Shown: positions 25,793 through 64,000 of the stretch, in pieces
How positions within the stretch are numbered: position 1 is the first letter of the stretch
Layout of the letters: each line of letters opens with the position of its first letter
NCBI GenBank assembly: GCA_032622095.1
Contig: CP136065.1
Span: forward strand, 148,865,577-148,929,576
Reading direction: 5' to 3'
Source of the DNA: Siphonodentalium dalli
Taxonomy: Eukaryota > Mollusca > Scaphopoda > Gadilida > Siphonodentaliidae
DNA: 64,000 bases
Position numbers and translations under genes: made by a program
The notes under the pieces: generated by a model
What the model saw: only the letters and a program-made list of their open reading frames with translations
What the model was told of the DNA's origin: nothing
Database searches by the model: none

Positions 25793-25922
25793 GAGTTGTT
25801 GTCGGATACGGTGTCATCTGAGGCGAAGTGAGATTAATATAGGGTGAGGCGCTAGCCGAGCCCGATATTAATCTCGCTGAGCCTCATATGTCATCGTAGT
25901 CGGCAACTACGAGTCCTGTAAC
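25793..25922. mobile_element. Fold-back MITE, about 57-bp arms
   Basis: Arms at 25,793-25,850 and 25,864-25,922 (starting 'gttacagg' and ending 'cctgtaac') are imperfect reverse complements with a loop of about 15 bp. Confidence 0.75.
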
Positions 25923-26335
25923 GATTTTATCATGCTTTCCAAGCGTATGAGAATATGAATAAGTTGTACGAAGTTCATTAGATTCTAGTAATTTAGATGT
26001 GTCGTCTAGGGCCATTAATGTGTGTAACGTCACAGTGACGCACCATGGTCGTTGAACGTCAACGCATTGATTCAATGGCTAATCACAAGAAGTAGGACAA
26101 CAAATTGAATTTGATAGTTTTTATTTATGAGTTTAGAGTTCCTCAAATGTATCACATGCAGGTTTTGGTACACGGTACTATGTCTTTAAATTTGTACCCT
26201 CATCTCCTGTCAGTCGATCCCCATTCTCATTGGTCAATCCAATAGGTCAGCATGATAAAATAACCCTCTGGGTTCGACCTCATTCTGCACGGCCTCATAT
26301 TTAAGTTCCCAGATAGTGAAGCACCTTGATTACGT

Positions 26336-26454
26336 AGTGAGAGCTTTCCGATGAATGGCAACAAGCCATATTTCCGACTAAATCCTGAAAAATTACCCAT
26401 AATTCTGCTGTGTTTAAGGAGTCGACTCTTTAGTGCATTACTGTATATGCCAAC
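26336..26454. mobile_element. Fold-back MITE, family B, single arm
   Basis: This matches one arm of the 37,757-37,971 element ('gaatggcaacaagccatatt' ... 'ctgaaaaattacccataatt' ... 'gcattactgta'). Confidence 0.7.
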
Positions 26455-26581
26455 ATAACTCAGGGAGATCCTCTATATATATCATTGGCTTAAACATATA
26501 GAACTGAGTCAGGGAAACCCTTCAGTAATCAGAGAGTTATATTTAGTCGGGGAAACCTTTCAGTAATCAGAGAGTTATATT

Positions 26582-26855
26582 TAGCCCTTTCTTTACTAAA
26601 TGGATTTTCCAATTTAGTTATAACATTATACTTTGTAATGGTCTATTATTCATTTGGATGGGTGTTCATGTATTAAAAGCAGACAGGTGAAAAGATAATA
26701 GAAGTGCAGAAGGATTCATATTCTTTTGTGGGAAATGTTCAGATAATAAGTTCACCCAACAACCTATATGTATGGTCATTTGTTGAACTTATCATCTGAA
26801 CAATTCCTGAGGGAACTATGCATCATTGAGTATTTATTATAGATTGGGTTAAAAT
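26582..26855. mobile_element. MITE, family C (CCCTTTC…TGGTCTATTATTCATC)
   Basis: It begins with 'ccctttctttactaaatgga' and has an internal inverted pair 'cagataataagttca…tgaacttatcatctga'. The same layout recurs at 36,966-37,200, 53,173-53,470 and 56,101-56,352, with fragments at 36,153, 37,723, 37,975 and 54,165. Confidence 0.7.
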
Positions 26856-27378
26856 TTAGGCCCATGGCATGTCATTTAGTTGGATAATGAAGCTTTCTTT
26901 CTTATTGTAATAATATAACACTACTCAGGTAGGAGTGTATATTTGAGCAAACCACATACTTACTGTATGTCTGAGGCATGGTACAGTCAGCATGACATAA
27001 TAGTACAAGAAAACTAAGATGCATGCATCAGGTCGGCCGTGAACTATCTACCATAGAATTGTTGTAGCTATCGATTATACATTTTGGAACACCTGTCTGT
27101 ATGTATGTGTGTATGCATGAATGCTCGAATTTGGTATTTAACGTGTCAACTTGACCTCGCTCATAGGCATGTTTCTGGACCTTGACCGATCCGACTAAAA
27201 ATTTGTGTGTAGGACTACTCCGATCCCGGGAGCAATATGGACGGGTCCAATTTCACGTGGGACCATGTTCTCGAACGTGCTGATATAGGCATTGTTTCTG
27301 GACCAATTGAACAATAGTTTGGCCAGACGCTGTATATACTGGGTACTGTCCAGTTGGAGGCGATCACAAAAAAAATCC

Positions 27379-27920
27379 CTAACTAGCCCGAACGAAGTCG
27401 AGTACATCAGCTAGTTTAATATATATTTTGGACATTTGTCTGTCTGTTTGTCTGTTAGCTATGGCCGGGAAAACTGCCGGACAGATTTGACGAAATTTGA
27501 TACCTAGGGGAAATTATTTCCATGGAGTATTTTGGACGGGTCAAATCTTGATCCCGACCTGACTTTGACATTCAATAAGATCAATTCAAGGTCAAATCTG
27601 GTAAAACGGAAGTATTTCAACGAAATTTGATACCTACTGTTACTTTTGTCCCAGGAGTGTTTCGGGTGGGTCAAATCATGACCCTGACCTGATCTTGACA
27701 TTCAAAATTGTCAATTCAAGGTCAAATCAGGTAAAGCCGGGCGGATTTCGACGGGTACTTTTGTCGTGACTTTTGTCCGGGGAGTGTTTTGGACGGGTCA
27801 AATCGTGACCCCGACATGACCTTCACCTTTAAAATAGTCAATTCAAGGTTAAATCGCGCAATTCTCCGAAAATCAGAGGGGAACATCCCAGACGAAGTCG
27901 GGTCCACCAGCTACTATTAT
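27379..27920 (-). repeat. Minisatellite-bearing element, reverse copy of the 3.0-3.5 kb family
   Basis: Units of about 120 bp containing 'caattcaaggtcaaatc' complement the 3,040-3,480 array. The closing motif at about 27,890-27,915 complements the terminal motif at 3,042. A related terminal motif (gaacgaagtcgagtacatcagctagt) also lies at the left edge, so two ends are present. Confidence 0.75.
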
Positions 27921-28089
27921 ATATTTCTAGATTTAGTTACAAACTAAATACCTGTATATTGTACAAAGAAATGTTTGATAAATATATCTGTATCAATATT
28001 ACCATACGGGTCATTAAAATAGATACGACGAAACAAATTTTGAAGGGTGCATGTATCAGATAAATTTTTATATTTCAAATGATGACAGG

Positions 28090-29450
28090 AATGCGGAAAG
28101 TTGAAGTACCTACGTAATACTGGCTATCCGCATGAAGAGATATACATGTATATAAAAACCAAAATAGAAGATGACTGCTGGCGACATTGTTTTCCAAAAA
28201 AATTCAAAGCATTCGATAGCTCCCATCTAGTTGTCAGCCCGAAGATCAATATGAAGTTTGGTGACTATCAGATGAGGGATATGTCTGTACAGTTGCTAAA
28301 CAATTCAGTCATGCAAAAGAGGACCAAAGAGTAAGATACCAAATTGCTGCCTGTGGTAATGTTTTTTAACGAAATTCGGGAAAATTAGATTACTCTCACC
28401 CTGGTTATCCAGAAGATCATTGTGGAATCTGGTGACGATCGGACAAGGGGTGTCGTCTGTAGGATCAACCAAATTATTTAGCCATAAAAATAGTAAAATT
28501 GAAGATCATCGCTGGCAGTGATGTCTTCACAAGGACGGTTTGAGAACAAAATATGGCTCACATCTAGCGGTGACCCAAAATATCCACATGAGAAAAAGTT
28601 CTCCAATAAAAGCTGGCTGCAGGGTGTGCAAATTGATTCAAATTCGAAATTTAGCAGGGTGTACTGCTTGTGGCCATGTTTTCCCCGCAAATTTGATAGA
28701 CTGATGGACAAAACCACTGAATCCGTTGAATCAATATACATGTATACATGGATTAATTTATATGCTTTGTTATACACAGTACTGGTATATAAAGGTACTG
28801 AAAATAACTGTATTACTAGTATACACAAAATAAACGATATATCATGGCTATGGGTTCTAATATCCGAACATGACAGCTGAGAACTTGGTGTGAATTAAAG
28901 AGTGGTGGTTTCTAAAGCATATCTAACCCTCCACGTTAGAAACATGCCATTAAATGTCATAAGTATAATCTAGCTTGAGGACAGAAGTGATCCATAAAAC
29001 CCCCTTAATTCAACCAGGTCCTCGCGCGATGTATGGTCGATCACATGATGATCTAGGGGGGATTATAATTGTTGTATAAAAACAGCACTGCATGTAAATA
29101 TCAAATAAAATAGTGCTACATCTTATTACAGATTATTGCCATATATAATCAGTGATTATACAGACAGTCTGACAAAATATATCCGAAGAGGGGAATAATT
29201 TCATCTGTAACAGTCAATGGAGCAATTATGAATCTGGAAAGGTGAAATTTCTAAGTAATACTAGATATCGACATGACGCGATAACATATAACGTAAATGC
29301 AATATAGCCGCTGGCGACCATTTTTTCCTATGAAATTAAAAAAATATTTGATAGCTCTCATCTGATAGATCAATATCAAGATAAATATGAAGTTTGGAGA
29401 TGATCGGATGAGTGAAGTGGACTGTGGTCTGTGCTAAACGGTTTAGTAAT
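28090..29450. repeat. Degenerate repeat units (about 180-370 bp apart)
   Basis: The phrase order 'gtaatactggctatccgcat…gactgctggcgacattgttttcc…aatatgaagtttggtgac' is seen at 28,105-28,290. It recurs in decayed form at 29,245-29,420, with partial versions near 28,500 and 28,670. The ORFs at 28,101-28,880 run through these units and are not genes. Confidence 0.6.
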
Positions 29451-29452
29451 GG

Positions 29453-29790
29453 TTAAAAAGATTCTTACCTTAATATTTTTATGTTCACTTTATAAACTTC
29501 ACTGAGTCATCTTTGTCATGTATTGAGTTTTATATCTTTTGTTAACAGTTTATAAATCATGTATGTCTCATGTTTGTTATGGTAATTTATGTGTTTATTA
29601 TCATTAAATAAAGTTGCATTCCTTAAAAAGATTCTTACTCAATGTTTTTATGTTCACTTTATTAACTCCACTGAGTCATCTTTGTCATGTATTGAATTTG
29701 ATATCTTTTGTTAACAGTTTATAAATTATGTATGTCTCGTGTTCGTTAATATTATATTATATACACTTTATAGTGTGTTTTCAGAACGAA
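29453..29790. repeat. Tandem duplication, 170-bp unit
   Basis: The block starting 'aaaaagattcttac' is repeated 170 bp later with about a dozen differences; both carry 'ctgagtcatctttgtcatgt'. Confidence 0.75.
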
Positions 29791-30770
29791 AAAAAAAATG
29801 AATAAAATCAACAAATTTGTAAATTTAAAAACAATTCAAACGTTGCTGTATTCCATGTCCCAGCCCGGACATATACACCAAATTTCAATAATATTCATTG
29901 AGAAACAACGGACCAAACGCTATATAACACCCGTATACATCTTTTATTCCGAGTCGGACTCGGGTACATGTTATAGTAGGTACCGAATTGACACACGTCG
30001 ACTGGGCGAGTTGGCCCTGGGGCGATTAGGCCGATTAGGGTACCTTCTATAATTTACCGTATGTATCCGTTTACGCGTAGTTTACTTTAGAAAGTTCCGC
30101 AATTAATACCGCAAATAGAGTGACCATATTTGACAGAGAATGCCTCTGTTATTGATTATCAAGTTGCTATACATTAAAAACGACAAATTCACATGCTCGT
30201 TCAAGCGCAGTAGTCTATTTTCCCCATGTTAAAGGACATCCACAAATACCAAATAACGCTAACCTACTGCCGAATGTTTTACACGACAACTGTTAACATA
30301 TTTGGGCTGAATTCATCTGACGCGGTATTATTCCTCAAAATAAACAACAAAACCATCGTTACTTAGAAATGTAGTTTGGGCTAACATTTACATAAATCCT
30401 CCACATCATTTATCCGACACACACGTCAGATGAAAAACAGACATGAAGTAAACGGCCAAATTGGCCGAAATAATGAAAATTATTCTGGCCGTGTGTGTTC
30501 ACTGATCACTGTAAGCTATAATTTGTTAACTTACGTGGTGGGAGCTGGAGACCCTTTTTCTTCCATAGGAATACTTTAACTAGTGTCTTCATTTAAAAAC
30601 TGAACTCAGTTTCAACTTATCTATATGGGTATTGATGCCTTCTAATATGGTTGGTTTAGGTCAATCATTTCATGTGGTATTGATTATTGTGTAGTATCTT
30701 TTAGGATACATAGGCTGTATAATGATGAGGGGTGTCACCCCTTACCCCCAAAATCATGAAGTCCAGTGAA
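29791..30770. other. No coding exon seen; may hold the CYFIP promoter and 5' UTR exon
   Basis: The first coding exon of CYFIP starts with a splice acceptor at 31,345, so an untranslated first exon should lie upstream. A possible donor (cact|gtaagc, about 30,510) lies in a fairly unique stretch. I cannot confirm a promoter from sequence alone. Confidence 0.25.
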
Positions 30771-31195
30771 CAGAGAGGTGAATTTAGTTATGCTATCCCA
30801 CGCTGAAGACTAGCATCACTAAATTCACCCTCTGGGGACCTCATTCTGCTTCGGCCTCATCTTCTCTGGAAAGTTTCTTTATTATCAAATTTATATAGAA
30901 ACTTCTTCACATAGATTCTATTTCTTTTTTTCTTTTAGTTTCTCTGTATCCCAAAATTGGCAGGCGACATATTGCATAATCGAGGTTCCCAATGGGTGTA
31001 CATCACAATATTCACCATCTGGGAACTTCAATCTGAGTCTATGTCTCACATAGCAGATGAGGCCTAAGCAGAATGAGGTCCCCCCATAGGGTGAATTTGG
31101 TGATGGTAGCCTGCTATCCGGGATAGCATCACTAAATTCACCCCCTGGGGACCTCATTCTGCAAATGACAGGCACACTAAACTCAGGCTTGCAGA
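30771..31195. mobile_element. MITE, family D (GAGGTCCCC…ATTTAGTGATGC fold-backs at both ends)
   Basis: Both ends carry a palindromic block made of 'gtgaatttag(t)gatg(c)ta' and its complement 'tagcatcactaaattcac', each followed by 'ctggggacctcattctgc'. The middle is unique to the family. A full copy in opposite orientation is at 50,890-51,355 and a solo end at 36,385-36,500. It ends about 150 bp upstream of CYFIP exon 1. Confidence 0.75.
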
Positions 31196-31258
31196 TGTTC
31201 CTGTTGTGTTATAAGAATAATTATGCTAATGTATCTTCAACACAAGTTTCACACAAAA

Positions 31259-31296
31259 TTTGTTGTTGTTGTTGTTAACTTGTTGTTGTTGTTGGA
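31259..31296 (+). repeat. (GTT)n microsatellite
   Basis: Runs of TTG/GTT units, interrupted once, lie 50-90 bp upstream of the first coding-exon acceptor of CYFIP. Confidence 0.85.
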
Positions 31297-31352
31297 AGTG
31301 ATGTCAGGAAGAGATCATGATCAACCTCTTGTTACTTCATTTCAGTAACATC

Positions 31353-61928
<30,576 letters not shown>

Positions 61929-61971
61929 TGAGTTATTTTTTCATATATTTTATATATGTTTATATTTACAT

Positions 61972-62122
61972 ACAGTAATGCCTGAAGTATATGACCCTTT
62001 AACCACAGCAGAATTATGGGAAATTTTTCAGGCTTTAGTCGGAAATATGGCTTGTTGCCATTCATTGGAAAGCTCTCATGAGAACTTTCCAATGAATGGC
62101 AGCAAGCCATATTTCCGCTAAA
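61972..62122. mobile_element. Fold-back MITE, family B, in intron 14
   Basis: It starts 'acagtaatgcctgaag' 44 bp after the exon 14 donor. The second arm is truncated after 'caagccatatttccgctaaa'. Confidence 0.75.
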
Positions 62123-64000
62123 GGAAGCCGTTCACACTGAACTATATGGATAGATTTCCTGCGTTTGTAAAACCATAGTAGAAAAGGGGTTAACTTTTTG
62201 TGTGTGGTCACCTACGGTACCTCGCGGTCTTGCTCGGATTAGTCACGCATGCGCAGTCCCAATATAACCGACTGAATCCGCCAGTTTATTTTCTGCTACC
62301 AAAGAGAGAAGTCTAAAGGGAGTATTGTTCCGAATTTGTCGTTTAACAACTAGACAACAAATTCAATTTATCGATACAATAATTACTGGTCGCCTACGCG
62401 TTAGTTTTTAGAATTATTGTTTCGAATTCACGGACCGTTTCGCTTCAAAACATACAATTGTTCCGTGTTTTCGAATAGGCGGCGGACTTAATATTTTTCG
62501 AATCTGAAAATCGACATTTCGCCATAATCAGCCGCCATTTCAAGGCCTTACGAGGCGCATAGACTATTGTGAACAATTCATCTATGTAATTATTATAGAA
62601 CCTATAAGGTATGATATAATTTGTCAGATATAAAAAATGCCACGTGTTTGTTACCGGAAGTCTCCTAATTTCATGGGAATTTATTTACGCGTGGACATTT
62701 ATTTAGCAATAATTACCATCGCTACTGACGCTATTTATCATAATGTTATGAACTACATTCTTTCTCATAATACTTTGTTGTTTTATGGCTCAATACAACT
62801 GATCCAGATGTGTTGGTCACATTTGAACTTAAAAGTTGATTACAATTTACATCTGGGTTTATCAATTCAATGTAAAAACAGTAGTGTCATTATTACTTTA
62901 ATAAATTGACAGAGATTGATATTGGACAAGTGTTATAATTATGTTCATGGTTTGATTCTCGTAACGGAGCATCACCTTCAATGTAACAATCTCAGCCATG
63001 TGCTAGCGGACCGGGGATTGCACCCTGGTCAGGGTATTCTGACAGAACTCGGTCCGATACCAAGTTTGTCAGGCTAACAAGTCCCATTTGAGATTACTGA
63101 ATAAAATCCGAATGCAAATGCCGATTTTCCCCATTACAACACTTGTTCAGGTATGTTGTCGTGGGTGCACTACGCTGCACATGTACACACCTAGGTGTGT
63201 GCATGTTACAGAACACTACTGGAGTCGCTAGATCTCATCTAAACAACATGCTTTCACAAAATACTTTGTGTTTTCTGTTTTAATACTGTCACACATGTCT
63301 CCTATGATTTAGATGTGTTGGTCGACGCTTGAATTTATCAGACTACAGTTTATCAATATCAGAAAAATAATGACTGTTGTCGTACTAAGATTCGTTAGTG
63401 TCGTTAATTTCAGACAGGGATTGACATCTGACAGGAGTCAGAATTCTGTTGAGTACATGATTCGATTCTCGTACAGTGCTTCAACTTCACTGTCAAAATT
63501 TATAACTGCTAGTATTTAATGATTGCAAGCATGGCTTACTACGATTCTGGATATGGCTCTAATTGGGACACAAAATTACAAATCATGGGTGCTCCGGTTT
63601 GCATTCTCTAGAGTAAGGCAAGAGGCTTATCGTCACTCTGACGGTGTTTACTCATGGTTTCACTATCTAAAAATATATTTGAAGATACTTTGGTTTGAAC
63701 AACCTTTCCCCTTCTTGATTCAATTATGTGAATGATTCCAGCCTGACAGGTATTTAGAGTCGTGGTGACTTGACCCCCTCCAGGTAACTGGCCCACTGGC
63801 AATAACTGGCGACCGTGGCCTGGATGACGTTCCCGAATGAATAACGATATAATAGCAGTGGTATTCCAAGACGAGGAAGGTGGGGGGAGACATTATTTAT
63901 GACAAGTAACCATATCAAATGTGAGCTTGGTACAAGAACAGGCTGTACATCCAATACAGCATGTATTGTTCATAAAGGGCATGGTAGGTATTTTGAAGGT
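62123..64000. other. CYFIP intron 14, no exon seen; possible decayed duplication
   Basis: The next expected CYFIP exon (beginning near Y-V-L-Y-S-L-D in relatives) is not found. The blocks 62,740-62,990 and 63,245-63,510 share phrases (atgtgttggtc; tttgattctcgta / ttcgattctcgta) in the same order, suggesting an old tandem duplication. Confidence 0.5.

Noticed and set aside
31317-31352. Upstream in-frame ATG at 31,317 as the CYFIP start
   Set aside because: A good polypyrimidine tract and AG at 31,344-31,345 lie between it and the ATG at 31,353, and the shorter protein matches the usual CYFIP N-terminal length. Not excluded for an unspliced transcript.
62940-63480. tRNA-like B-box words (ttcgattctcgta) suggesting a tRNA gene or SINE
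   Set aside because: No matching A-box or cloverleaf could be drawn around them.
62123-64000. Possible further CYFIP exons
   Set aside because: No frame encodes the expected continuation after SMME, so the next exon is taken to lie outside the window.

Overview
This window is nuclear DNA from an animal. Its coding sequence is split by GT-AG introns, the DNA is AT-rich, and short non-autonomous transposons are very dense. The protein matches and the repeat styles (terminal motifs of the AGCTCACCTGAGAC type, minisatellite-bearing elements, TTAA-flanked mini-elements) suggest a lophotrochozoan, most likely a mollusc. That placement is inference.

Two protein-coding loci can be supported. The main one is the N-terminal half of a CYFIP/Sra-1 gene, a Rac1-binding subunit of the WAVE regulatory complex, on the + strand. 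Fourteen exons between 31,346 and 61,927 join in frame to encode about 660 residues; the remaining half of the protein lies beyond the right edge. The second is an intron-free 276-residue MTCH2-like mitochondrial carrier homologue on the - strand (6,324-7,154), probably a retrogene. Two decayed LINE 3' ends and one decayed hAT transposase fragment are the only other recognisable coding remnants.

Layout. 1-6.2 kb: dispersed and tandem repeats (240-bp, 130-bp and 165-bp units), a LINE tail between inverted arms and a fold-back. 6.3-8.4 kb: MTCH2-like gene with a 1.15-kb fold-back against its 5' side. 8.4-22.4 kb: mostly unique AT-rich DNA with scattered MITE copies and a 30-bp G run. 22.4-24.4 kb: a complete minisatellite-bearing element with subterminal inverted repeats and a 3' hairpin, resembling a Helentron-associated non-autonomous element. 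24.4-31.3 kb: further MITEs and degenerate repeats. 31.3-61.9 kb: CYFIP, whose introns hold most of the complex structure. Intron 1 has a family of 67-bp palindromes and two tandem duplications. Intron 4 (12 kb) starts with a hAT element 9 bp from the donor and ends with a Helentron-like element about 22 bp from the acceptor; that element is itself split by a 7.4-kb insertion. Intron 9 has a second hAT element with a perfect target duplication. 62-64 kb: intron 14 with no exon seen.

I found no prokaryotic-style operon, CRISPR array or defence system. The most interesting material is transposon biology: palindromes whose cores differ but remain self-complementary, duplication breakpoints at palindrome centres, and elements inserted almost exactly at splice sites. 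All homology statements come from reading and recall, not from a database search.
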